A stretch of DNA of 64,000 bases. Source: Haberlea rhodopensis (lineage: Eukaryota; Streptophyta; Magnoliopsida; Lamiales; Gesneriaceae). A model generated the notes under the pieces. The model had not been told where the DNA came from. It saw nothing but the letters and a program-made list of their open reading frames with translations, and did no database searches. Position 1 is the first letter of the stretch. Each line of letters opens with the position of its first letter. Shown piece by piece: positions 11,578 to 22,233 of this stretch. Location: contig CAJQUN010000155.1 in the NCBI GenBank assembly GCA_907163345.1, positions 682,001 through 746,000 on the forward strand, read 5' to 3'. The translations under genes were made by a program, and so were the position numbers.

Positions 11578-13824
11578 ATGGATCAAATGAGACAACTATT
11601 TCCGGTTGACACACATAATTTGTTGCACGTGATTGGATTTTATGGTATATATATAGGTGTGGTAAGATTGAGCTTGACATGCACCTGATCACGGCTTTAA
11701 TTGAGAGATGACGCCGTGAAACACACATTTCATCTTAGATCGGGAGAGGCGTCTGTCACACTGCAAGACATTGCAGTAATATGGTCATTGCCAGTAGATG
11801 GCATCGTAGTGTCGGGGATAGATTATGATAGGACTCTACCCGAATTGCAAGAATATTGTCATACATATTTAGGATTCACACCTGATATCAAAGACTTTAA
11901 AGGTGCGAGGTTGAGATTAGTTGCTTTGAAAAATCATTTGCGCCTCAATCCCTAGAATATACATAGTACGCCAGATGATGTTGTTAAGTTTACACGGGCT
12001 TGTGCGTTATTGATGTTACGGGGATTTATGTGCCCTGATTCATCAGGCAATTTTGTTAGGTTATTGTATTTATAGAAGTTGGAGGATATCGACTCTGCCC
12101 GTACTTATAGTTGGGATAGTGTTGTATTGACATACTTGTATCGTGAGTTGTGCACGTCATCAGAGAGAGGGGAAAGAGTGATAGGTGGTGCATTGCAACT
12201 CGTACAGGTAAACAATATGTTTGTTTATTTTAATAATTACAATATGTTTCTTGTCAATCTAACTTGTATTATTAATGTCACTACAATAAATGAGATTTGG
12301 GCATGGTCACGAATCCCAAGTTTGGCTCCTCAATTGGGTAGTCAAAGATCTGATATTGGGCAAATAATGATCGGCCCAGAGAATGTGTTACCTTCTACTC
12401 CATATGGTTTAATGTAATGCGAATATGCACTGTTTTATAATTGATTTTATGTGTTAATGCATTTAATCATTTATTTGAATATGATTCACAATATTTATTG
12501 ATTTCGAAATTGTGATTATACAGGTGGTCACGTCATTTAAAATTTACAGAAATTGAGCCATTCCATATGCATCATCAGGGACATCCTCGAAGTGCAGCCA
12601 GTAACTCAAGTAAACATGCTGTTAAATTAGTTTGTACAAAAAACATTCTTTTTATATTTTTTTAAAACATTGTTGTTTTGTAGTTTAATAGGCAGTCGTA
12701 CCCTGGTGAGTATACTGAATGAATTACTCAGTTATGAATATATAAGGGTTCGTTGATTGTCTTCGACATAGTTGAAATGCAACGATTGATAGAGTAGTTC
12801 GACGATTTAGTATGCTACAAGACATTCCAGAAGATCCACAATCGGGGGATGATATATTGCATATTGTTGGTCGAAGGGGGAACATCAACGAAGACTGGAG
12901 GAGTCAGCATACCACATACATACTTCGCTGGGAGAGGCAAATGATCTACGTGTGGACAGAACACGATTTCTGATGGTGGCTACTACGTTATTGTCGGATA
13001 CAATGAGTGGTATAAACAAGTCACACGTAGATACATTGGACGTCCAGAATATTTTGTACAGACATGATATCAACATAGTGATGGCCCGGACATGGCAGCA
13101 TGTGGTACGTTAATTTAGTGAAATTTTGTTTTTATAATTGTGTTTAGATATATAAATGTATATGGACTTTTGGACTTCGCAGATTGACCAGATGGAGCAG
13201 TTAACTACAAGCTACGACCGACATCTGGCTGATGGAACACCTATTACGACAGAGTCGATGAGGCAACACTGGAGTATGTTCGACAATGTGGTGCGAGTGG
13301 CTCGTGAACGACGACACGGAAACTTTCCGTCATACAATGAAGTTCAGTCTGTTGATACACGTCGGTTCCATACAGGCACTTTATCTACACATCTTCCGAC
13401 AGATTTCGCAGGACCATCTACACATATCCAGACAGATTTTGCATGTCCTTCTACACATATGCAGACAGATTATGCAGGTCCATCTATGTTGTTTGAGCCA
13501 AATATGTCTACAGACTATTATTTTCCTGTGCCTCCACAATCATATGATATATCTCAATTCACGTCATATCCTCTCATGTCCACACAAGCCCACTTCAGCA
13601 ACGTGGATACAAATGTTAGTCTTGGGTTTGCAATATATGCGTCTCATATTTCACCTTTTGATGTCTCACCAGTTGTATTCCCTCAATTGACGTCAATTCA
13701 GCAAACTGGCAACACACCCGCGACAAGGGGAAAGGGCGAAGAAGTCGTTCAACAACGAAGAGTTCGAAGACAGACAAATCCTCATCTTTGTGGTACTGGA
13801 GGAAATTTATTTCGTCGTCGTTGA
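11578..13824 (+). pseudogene. Plant mobile domain (PMD/MAIN-like) gene, broken
   Basis: Recognisable PMD blocks run in order: MDQMRQLFPVDTHNLLHVIG at the start (11578 on), TFHLRSGEASVTLQDIAVIW (11,730-11,785), LPVDGIVVSG, IDSARTYSWDSVVLTYLYRE (12,090-12,150), and after an intron WAWSRIPSLAPQLG (12,300-12,345). A C-terminal region (13,156-13,824) follows with an ARERRHGN segment and a threonine/proline-rich tail. Public annotations often call such proteins 'serine/threonine-protein phosphatase 7 long form homolog'; they are not phosphatases. Several lesions break it: a frame change near 11,645, a stop where tryptophan is expected (about 11,707), and stops at about 11,953 and 12,073. PMD proteins act in the nucleus in silencing or in transposition support; this copy is unlikely to make a full protein. 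Confidence 0.75.
13384..13487 (+). repeat. 33-nt coding minisatellite (three units) in PMD gene
   Basis: Three consecutive 33-nt units each encode an 11-residue repeat of the form PSTHxxTDFAG (x varies: LP, IQ, MQ). The nucleotide copies differ by a few bases. Confidence 0.8.
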
Positions 13825-14420
13825 AATCATCATTTATGTTGGAAATATTTATGAGTTTTGTTACATCAGTTTGTTTGTGTGTTTCTATTATGTTTTGATA
13901 TAACACATTATATAACATATAATCAACAACGAAAAAAATAGTAACATAACATATTACAATGATATTTCATAATATTTTTCATATCCCCGAAAAATCACTG
14001 AATATATATTTACAATATATTTTCATAATGAACTGGTTACGATCGATGTCAGTAATATCATATACGTCGTTCAATAACTGCAAATAATAAATAGTGCGAG
14101 ATATTGACATGCCTTTTGACGGACCACGATCATATCTAACAGATTCTGAATCTTGCAATATATCGCCTCCATAATACAACAAAACTTTAATTGACATACC
14201 TTAAAAAATAAAGACAAAATTTATAAATTAGTATATGATATATAATGTTGTTAAATTTGATTATTTATATAACAACGAACCTGTAATGTGTCGACCGAAG
14301 GAAACGATCGGAGGAAACAATAAAGTTGTTTACGAATTCGACAAGAAACCAGAAGAAGATTTTGGTTTACGTTTCTGAGATGACAACAATATCTTCGGCT
14401 ATATAGGCGAGTAAATTGAT
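13825..14420. other. Non-coding 3' part of the PMD transposon
   Basis: AT-rich sequence between the broken PMD gene and the right palindrome array. Short minus-strand frames here show no family signature. Confidence 0.5.
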
Positions 14421-14655
14421 TGTTGTCGCAATCTGAGATTGCGACATCAAAAAAAAAAATCGATGTTGCCATCTCATATGGCGACAAAGTTTTTTTTTAA
14501 AAAATTCCGTCGTTATATACCGACATTGGCTGAAAAATTATTTTTTTAATGTTGTCACAATCTCACATGACGACATCAAAAAAATATTTTTTAAAAGAAG
14601 TCGCCATGTCAGATGGTGTCTTCAATTGAAGTCGCCATCTGACATGGCGACTTCG
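14421..14655. repeat. Right array of five palindromic repeats in the PMD transposon
   Basis: Copies lie at about 14421-14448 (variant with CGCAATCTGAGATTGCG), 14464-14487, 14550-14575, 14598-14622 and 14628-14655. The last two are arranged head to head around TTCAATTGAA. Together with the left array this makes a symmetric five-plus-five layout. Confidence 0.82.
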
Positions 14656-14745
14656 GTTAGTCTGATAAAAAAAATTGGATTAATTTGTTAAATAATGTTA
14701 AAATACAGGTTAATTAATAAAAAAAACCTCCTTTTATGACTATTT

Positions 14746-15162
14746 GTTAAATGGCGTGTACCCCTCTTCTCAAATAAAATATACTATATTTTGCTTAAGA
14801 ATTGTTTTTTGGTGGATTAAATTTTTATTTTATAATTTCTTTTCTTGGGTTTTATAATTTATTGTGGAGCTGAAGAACTGTGAATTTGATAAGAATACTG
14901 TATGATTATTGACTTTAAATTAATTAAATACATTAAGATATTGGTGCAATTATTGTTTCTTTGATTTGATTAGAAAAGTTATTAGCTTCTAAGTGATTGT
15001 TAAGCTGTTCCTTAATTTTAAGTTCAATGTTTAAAAAATATATATATATTAGTTAGCTTTTTAAGTTATTATTAAAAATTATCCTATAACGACGACGTTT
15101 ATTACTTTAGAGTAGAGAAGTATCTATGCTTGGTTAATGCTTACTCGAATCTTATCGAACTT
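14746..15162. other. AT-rich spacer
   Basis: Nothing recognisable between the PMD transposon and the gypsy remnant. Confidence 0.5.
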
Positions 15163-15891
15163 TCAATAAATCAAGGTACCCCTTGATTGATTTGCCCTTA
15201 GGGAGATTTTCCCTCCACTCCATAGAGCAATCCCAAGGCATGGAAGTGGACGAACAAAAAAGTATAATTTTTTCCAATTTTTTATCGACGAAGGGTAGTT
15301 CTTGAGGAAACCAACCTCTGTTCGAGAAGAAAAATAGAAGAGCCCGATCTCTTTCTTATTTAATTGAAAAAAACAGTGAAAGAGCTCAGGAGTAGGAGCA
15401 AAGCCCAAAAAGGAGAGACCTATGAAGAAGCCTGCCAACAGTCTATAACTGTTGGGGAACAGTTGACTGAAAGAACGGAGAAATATGAGGATACTTCGAC
15501 AAAAAAGGGGGGGGATAGGAAAGCGAAGACCTCCTTGGAGTTGGTCTATATAAAAAGGAAAATAGCTCTTAGGGGGCAAGTGGGGACGAGATCTCGAAGG
15601 GGGAGCAATAATAGAAGTCCCCTCAGAAATCTCCCACTTAGTACGAATGTTAGTCAGGTGCAGATTTGATTGAATCCTGGATTCAAAAATTTCGAACCAA
15701 GGAACGTGGGCCTTCACTAAATCTTGCTCTGTAGTAGCTCGCTGCTCGTCTCTACGAGGAGCTGAGGCAGCGAAGAGCTTAGTGACTCCTCGCTATCAGA
15801 GGAGGTGGATGGTCGAGGAGATGAACTAATAACACCCTCCTCATTGAACTTTTCTATCACCTTTAATGAGGAGTCATCTAAAGAAGAAGCC
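15163..15891 (-). pseudogene. Antisense extra ORF of a Tat-type gypsy element ('transposase (putative) gypsy type' domain)
   Basis: On the minus strand a protein starts MASSLDDSSLKVIEKFNEEG (ATG at 15891-15889) and continues as a serine-rich leader. It then changes frame near 15,725 into a 180-residue stretch with GLRFPIPPLF, QLFPNSYRLLAGFFIGL and LFYFSSRTEVGF...SSIKNWKK. That order is what I know from the 'putative gypsy type transposon' domain (PF04195). Tat-lineage Ty3-gypsy elements are known to carry such an extra ORF downstream of pol in antisense orientation. The position just before a polypurine tract and a plus-strand LTR fits. A TATAAATA (minus, 16009-16002) and a leader precede it, suggesting its own antisense promoter. 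One frameshift is visible. Its function is unknown. Confidence 0.68.
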
Positions 15892-16001
15892 ATACTTGAT
15901 AGATAGAAGCTGTAGGTTATCAAAGACAAGTTGCTCGATCGTCTAGTGCTAGCTCGGAAGCAGAATGCAGCAAAGTGAAATAAATGAAAAGAGTGGAGGG
16001 G

Positions 16002-16009
16002 TATTTATA
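16002..16009 (-). promoter_or_regulatory. Probable TATA box of the antisense ORF
   Basis: On the minus strand TATAAATA, followed by CCCCTCCACTC and about 110 bp of leader before the ATG at 15891. Confidence 0.45.
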
Positions 16010-16221
16010 GATGGGACCACGTGAACAGTCGTTAAATCCGCACCGTCCGAAACAATTGAATGAACGGTTATAAATATGCCTCGGGAAACGAAACGTCGCA
16101 CGGCATTTGAAATTTTTTAAGCGGGAAAAAAGAGCGGCAAAAATCCACGAGCAGGTCAAGATTAGAATTTTACCCGAAGACAATAAAACAAGACTTCAAT
16201 GACCTCGTCTTGCTTTACTTC

Positions 16222-16233
16222 AGGGGGGTGAGG
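16222..16233 (+). other. Polypurine tract of the Tat-type element
   Basis: AGGGGGGTGAGG directly ahead of the LTR-like start TGTCATATGACA. Confidence 0.5.
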
Positions 16234-16236
16234 TTA

Positions 16237-16850
16237 TGTCATATGACATATTGGCCTTCTAGGTAAAATCCTTTCAAGAACCGAACCGTCATATACCGAA
16301 CAGAGTGGCACCGAACATGATGAATATCGAGCACATGGTAGCTAAACAGCTGTTAAACCCTCATCGGGATTCTAGTCAAAGATTAGCGGAAGACTCGGTG
16401 ATAACCAACAAATTAACCGGCGGGGATAAATGTGCATTAATGGGGTGCGGATTTTTCGAACATACTCGCCACATTACCGCCACAATCAAAGGAGACGAGT
16501 TCCTAAACTTTCCCGCCAAGTAAACACATGAATCGAGCCTATAAATACCCTGTGAGAGTCTCATTTGAGGGGTTGGACTTTTTATGCATAAAAGACTCCG
16601 AAGAGAGCATACTTATTCTGTTCGGTCATCTCTATTATTTTTTCAGATATCCTTGTGTAATAATTCTCTAGTCATATATTATGTCAAAAGTCCTGTAACA
16701 AATCAAGATTGTGATAGTACAAATTATACTGGACTAGATCCCGTTGTTTTTCCTTCAATTCGAGGGTTTTCCACCTAAAAATCTTGGTGTCTTTCCTTTC
16801 TTTTTCATAAACACTTGATTCTACCAAATACATAAAAATAACGGATCACA
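16237..16850 (+). repeat. 3' LTR of the Tat-type gypsy element (approximate end)
   Basis: It begins with the perfect palindrome TGTCATATGACA (16237-16248) and has a TATA box at 16540-16547. It contains a U5-like stretch, TTCGAGGGTTTTCCACCTAA (about 16,758-16,777), familiar from plant LTRs, and ends near GGATCACATCA (16,843-16,853). No second LTR was found, and the 3' end is uncertain by about 20 bp. Confidence 0.5.
16540..16547 (+). promoter_or_regulatory. LTR TATA box
   Basis: TATAAATA within GAGCCTATAAATACC, upstream of the U5-like segment. Confidence 0.5.
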
Positions 16851-16853
16851 TCA

Positions 16854-17447
16854 GAAACATACACCAGGAGCCATCACCATAAAGATAAAAAAGTAGCACA
16901 TGACCATCGATAACGTTAACTAACTAATTCTGTTCACTTGAACTAGTAACTTGTGGTTAATTGTTATTGGTTTGTGTATGAAATGTCATGTGAGAAGACG
17001 GATTATTTTAAGGAAATGTGATTCTTACCGGTGAATAACTTCTGTTTTACAAAATTAAAAATTATAATTTTATTCCGAAGGAACTGATCCGTTTCCCTTT
17101 GTTGTGTAAGATGTCCTACTGCTATAGCTTAAAGGACATTGTCTCTTCAAGCTAAGGACATTAGAGTGCTGACTTTACTAACAGTGTCAACTCTACTCAC
17201 TGTCCTTCACCTTCGTTGTTCTGTTTTAGTTTTGTTTAGTACTTTATTTCAATTACTATTTAATATTAATTTTGCAATAATATATCCAACAATAGAAATT
17301 AATATTATTCTAGTGTTTCAAAAGCAAGCGAGTATATCATAACAACAATACAACACAAAAAAGATAAATATGGTCATCTAGGTAAACAGTTATTCATTAA
17401 TAATTAATTAATAACAACCAAGTTCATGTTATAAAATGATGAGCTAA
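16854..17447. other. Spacer downstream of the peptide gene
   Basis: AT-rich; probably contains the 3' UTR of the minus-strand gene ending at 17448. No polyadenylation signal can be chosen with confidence. Confidence 0.4.
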
Positions 17448-19151
17448 TTAAGGATGGCCACCATGCTTGAGTTGAGTGGGAGGTGGGGAAGGTTCTGGGT
17501 TTGGGATGTATGGCATCAATGGAGTACCGTGCTGCACTGGTCCGGGTCGTATGGAAGCCTTCGAACTCGGAACTGGGTCTATAGGACGATAATCTTCCAA
17601 GTTAATTTCGTTGACACCACCTTCAATATTTGAAATCCAAGTATCCATGTCATCCTGCAGATCGGTTCATGAGGAAGGAAAAAAATTAAGAATTTTTACC
17701 AGTCGTGCGTTAAATGATAATAGGGTTATAAGTTGCACCCCTTTTCATCAGAAAATTAAAGATGGTAAGCAACACAGGATCGATTCATAACCTCGAACTC
17801 AGTAGGATGCAAAACTTTTAGAAAAAATATTACATTAAATAAAATATACGAATATGTTATCTTAAAATCTCTCTCTCGATATGATATATAGCATGAACAA
17901 GTCATATATGATTGTCATTGAAGATATAGATTTATAGTCTTTAACCTATCAACTATTTACAAGTTTTACCACACAAATTTCTCTTTGTAAGTTACTCATA
18001 ATGTAAGAGTATGTTTTTTTTAAGTGCACACCAAGATTTTCGGAAATCGAGATATAAAATTAATACAAGTAAAATTTTGAATTAGAGTTGGTCACATTAG
18101 AATGTATTTTACTACAATTTAAAATAATTTACTTATGATGCTATGTAGGTATATATGCAAAGATGAAAAAAATATCCTAATTATCATAAATTTAACCCGT
18201 CTCCATGAAAATATGAACTTAACAAAGGGGTAATTTAATTGACCGCTGATGCCAGATATACGTGGTGATTCAAGAGAATTACTCGATTGAGTGGTATTTC
18301 GTTCTTGCATTTGCTTGTTTGGATATAGAATTAACGTCTACATTTTACCATCGTGACATGGATGCAACAATGTGGGAGAGAAGAACAAAGTGTACCTTAA
18401 GTTTTCTACTCTTGAAAGGTGATGCCATTGCATTCTCATTGCTTACCCAAGTCACGCCTGCTATTAACACCATCAATAACATGCAATATATGCAACCAAC
18501 AAAGGAAATCTTGAAATCGTCAAAATAGTCCTCTAAGTTGAGCTATTTTGGATTTTGGTCATCGAAATGGTCAAAATTAGCGTTTTGGTCATGTAAGTTG
18601 GCTTTTTCGGCTGTTGGTCCTATTCTACCGGAATCACCAAATTCCAAAACCACCTCAACACTTACATGAATAGGACAACTAGTACTAATGTGGCTATTTA
18701 CTCAATAAATAAATTACCATTTAACTTCTCATGCAAATAAGAAATGGGTGTATATCCATGTTTTGGCTTGCAAGCAACAGTATACAGGCCCAAAAATGGT
18801 TGAAACATAAATCAAACTTGGAAAATGATATTTTTATTTTCCTCCCACTAAATCTAAAGGTATGGTCCCAGCAAGATCAAAGTATCCAAAATTAGTCGAA
18901 TTTCATGCTTGGATTTCAATTTTCAAGCCATTATCCATGAATCAAATGTATGGATGAATTCATATCCCAACAAATTAATCAGTACACTAGCTAACAGAAA
19001 ACGGCTCTCCTTAATTTGCAAAAATCAATAGATGGAAAATGATACCAAGAACTTTACCAGGATTTGAGAAGGTACTGCTCCCTTTACTGGTGTAACCAAA
19101 AGCAGCAGTTCCAATCACCAACAACGAAAACAATAATCCAAAACCCTTCAT
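17448..19151 (-). CDS. Small secreted proline-rich peptide precursor (three exons, 103 aa)
   Basis: Exon 1 is 19151-19058, exon 2 18457-18447 (11 nt) and exon 3 17654-17448; the frame closes only if the micro-exon is included. Exon 1 encodes a typical signal peptide, MKGFGLLFSLLVIGTAAFG, so the product should enter the secretory pathway. The mature part is acidic (DDMDTWISNIEGGVNEINLE) and leads to DYRPIDPVPSSKASIRPGP, then VQHGTPLMPYIP and a PSPPP tail ending KHGGHP. DY is the context of tyrosine sulfation, and DYRP...PGPxxHG loosely recalls CEP-type peptides, but this is not a clear CEP, PSY, RGF or CIF core. I do not recognise the family for certain. All introns are GT-AG. The 103-aa length and lack of lesions suggest a working gene. 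It is predicted from sequence only. Confidence 0.68.
18447..18457 (-). other. Predicted 11-nt micro-exon
   Basis: GCGTGACTTGG lies between a TAATAGCAG acceptor and a GTAAGC donor. It converts the phase-1 end of exon 1 to the phase-0 start of exon 3 and adds VTW. An alternative acceptor 3 nt upstream (TAG) would give a 14-nt exon in the same frame. Confidence 0.55.
18515..18655. repeat. Interspersed repeat fragment in intron 1
   Basis: Phrases such as GTTTTGGTCATGTAAGTTGG and AGTCCTCTAAGTTGAGCT are of a kind found repeated in plant genomes, with internal repetition of 'TTTTGGTCAT'. The class is not identified. Confidence 0.3.
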
Positions 19152-20347
19152 ACTAGCCAAACAAAACGAATATCCCTCTCAAATATCTCAGTCCTTCGAT
19201 TAAAAACCTTAAAGCCCACAAATACATCAATGTCAAAAGAACATAAACCTGCAACCTTTGCAAAAAAAATAATAATAATAAGGAACTCAACCCATTTCTC
19301 TTCACCTTATTTAGGTTCTCAACCCTAAAACTTGACCAGAAAATCAGCGTAGATAAGGTGAAAATGCCTACACATATGAGACTGTTAACATATAAAATAA
19401 AACAATATATAAGCTAAAAATTAATGGAGAATGATGAGTCATGATGAAGATGGTGTGGTTTTTAATTCGATCACCACACCACACCACACCGCACCACTCC
19501 ATAGCTGTTGGGCTGTGAGATGGGCATAGTAATTAAATGCATTTAAATTTTGTTTTTTGCTGCAGATAGTGGTGAGAAATGAATGCATTTGCAGCAGCGC
19601 TCTGGAAATGCGAGCCCTTTTGCAGGATTCAAAGATTAGCTAACTTCTGTGAACGATAAACACTTTACCCTCTCCAACTATTAGATGGTGCTGCTAGTTA
19701 TGGAATAATTAATTATTAAAGAATGTATAAATATTTAATTGACACATATGTAAAAAACAATAATCAATTTTATATTTGTACATATATTTTAATAAAAAAT
19801 TTATTATAAAAATAATATTAATTTATTAAAATAAAAAAACATAATATAAAATAAATTATTTAAAACTAAAAGTAATAAAATATAATACCAAAGTATTTAA
19901 TACTTTATCTATCATATATATCCTAGTAATCAAATAAAAGAATAAAAAAATAATATCTTAATCATGCTAATCCAAGTTGATATTCAAATTTGAGTAAATA
20001 AAAATAAAAATAAAATAAAATAAATGTGAATGGATCTACATAAAATTAAGGACGAGACTTTATCTTTTAATATAATATTTTGAACTACATTTAAAACAAA
20101 AGAGTGATTAATTATTATCTTCTTGCAATTGAGTTATTTGACCTAAATGATTAAATACATGTAAGATCGCACATTAAAGATGAGCTTCTCTTTAATATGA
20201 CGGAAGTACATATTTATAGAGTAAAATAAAATAAGTTTATCTTGACATGACCTAATGTGTTGATGGAGTAGGTATATATTAGCTAATTCAAAAATTAGTT
20301 TTAAAGTATATGTTCTTAGTAAGAACATAATTGAAATTGAAATATGA

Positions 20348-20385
<38 letters not shown>

Positions 20386-20897
20386 TATTAATTATTAATT
20401 ATAAAATTAAATATAAGGAGATGGGCATAAAATTTATAGCTTTTGTGCCTCTGAAGAATCGACATTCTTCTAAGGTGTGACCAACCCTCTGCACACCCCT
20501 CGTTCCGCCCCTACATATATATATATATTAGTTTTGATTGGCACCGCACAATACACGGTACAAGATACCACTATATTGGTCAATTGTTTTCTAATTAATT
20601 AAAATAACATTTTAAATGACTGATTTTAACAAACAAATTTTTTTTAAAGAAATGACCATGCTACTGTAATTGAATGGAAAAAATAATCAAATGATTGACT
20701 CTATTTTTTTTATTAAAAAAATGATGCATATCTTACTATAAACTAAAAAAATAACATTTGAAGTTGCGCGCATCAACAACCGATTAAGATATATTTTTTT
20801 TCTAGTCGGTTCAGGTCAAACCCACGCATCAAAACCAAAAAAATTTGAGAAAAAAAGTTTTCTTCATTATAATGGTAACGAATAGTAACTCTTACTC

Positions 20898-20928
<31 letters not shown>

Positions 20929-21261
20929 TAGTTTATTTGGGCACCGCGCACAAGTACGAGAATGTTGGCTTTTTTTTTTCCAAATTTCAATTTTGTTTAG
21001 ATTTGAAATTCATCATCTGAATACAATAGACAGTTGCTTTAAATGATTCTAGGTTTGGAAATATGTAACTAACCTATTAAAATAGGGATTCGTCACAAAA
21101 CTTCGGAGCTTTGGATAGACCTATGAGGACAAAGGTGAAAACAAAAGTTATCAATACCAAATTTGCAAGGAGACATGAAAATTTTTCTTAAAATAATCAA
21201 TCCTAGAAAAATCAAAATTGATCGGATCTGAAATAAGCAATTAAACTCCACGAAAAAAAAA
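19152..21261. other. Peptide-gene upstream region and AT-rich spacer
   Basis: 19,152-19,480 should hold the leader and promoter of the minus-strand peptide gene (a CACCACACCACACCACACCG run lies at about 19,470-19,490). The remainder is very AT-rich. TA microsatellites lie at 20,351-20,380, about 20,513-20,528 and 20,902-20,928. The second and third are each followed by TTAGTTT...GGCACCGC, so a small repeat pair is present. Confidence 0.5.
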
Positions 21262-21777
21262 ATATTTCAACTAGAGGTGGACCCAAAGAAGGGGCTAGGC
21301 TTCAGCCCATAAAATTAGCCCATTAACATTTTAATTTCTTAAACTCAACCAAAATCTCAATACGCTTTTGGTTCTTATAAAACCCGTGTGCTTGAACAAA
21401 ATGCTTCCAACAACAAGTTTACAATACGAGAAGAGTCGGAAGAAGACCGAAGACTCCAAGCATTGAACAAACCAAAATTTTGTAATTTTGATCCAAATTA
21501 ATACTAATTTTTCGTTTATTCTTATAATTTGAGTTTATTGTCTAATGATTTGTTACATCTCGTACTGGTCTTTGTTGTTTTGTACTTTTGGATGAATATT
21601 TGTTGTTTAAATACTTAGTTTGTTCACTTTTGTGCTTTTGTTTTGTTTTGAGGAGTGAAATAATAGTTTAATGGATTTTTTTATTATTAAAAGTGATAGT
21701 TTGTAGTTACACTAAATTAGATGTTATTAATAATGAGATTATTGTTATTAAAATTGTAGGATCGAGCGCTTACCTCT

Positions 21778-22092
21778 TCACCAATAACTATAGTTAAGGG
21801 TAATGACGCAACATCAATCTTTTCAATCATACACTGGTACAAGCGTCACGTGTTCGACAGATCACAAAACAGAGACAACCGATGAACCCCAACAATCATT
21901 CCCCTATAATTACACTCTCTGGAATCGAACGCGCGACCTTTACTCTGATACTATAGGACCGAATGCCTACCGTGTTACCAATAACTATAGTCAAGGGTAA
22001 GGACATAACATCAATCTTTTCAACCATACACTGACACAAGCGTCGTGTATTCGACCGATCACAAAGCAGAGGCAATTGTTGAACCCCGACAA
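21778..22092. repeat. Two direct copies of a roughly 115-bp repeat
   Basis: Copy 1 (about 21,778-21,892) and copy 2 (about 21,973-22,092) share CCAATAACTATAGT(T/C)AAGGGTAA and ACATCAATCTTTTCAA, and end GAACCCC(A/G)AC. Between them a stretch with GGAATCGAACGCGCGACC resembles a T-loop-like box as in tRNA-derived SINEs. The class is not established. Confidence 0.6.
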
Positions 22093-22233
22093 AAATCTTA
22101 TGATTATTGTTATTAAAATCTCAATATGATTATTGTTATTTTATGGTCATGATTATTGTTATTAAAATTTCAATATATTAATTATTGTATTACAGTGATG
22201 TGTTGGAAATATTTTATTCATATGTGAATTAAA

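Larger units (their letters stand above)
10885..14745 (+). mobile_element. DNA transposon carrying a plant-mobile-domain gene
   Basis: The two ends can be aligned as imperfect inverted repeats of about 100 bp. On the left, ...AACTAACCGATATCGCCA sits at about 10,978-10,995. The right end, read in reverse complement from about 14,740, runs AAGGAGGTTTTTTTT...GACTAACCGAAGTCGCCA. Inside each end lie five palindromic GTCGCCATC-type repeats. Between them is a broken PMD gene. PMD genes are known to be carried by Mutator-like and gypsy elements in plants; the terminal inverted repeats favour a MULE-like element. Exact ends and a target duplication could not be fixed by eye, so both boundaries are approximate. 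Confidence 0.65.
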
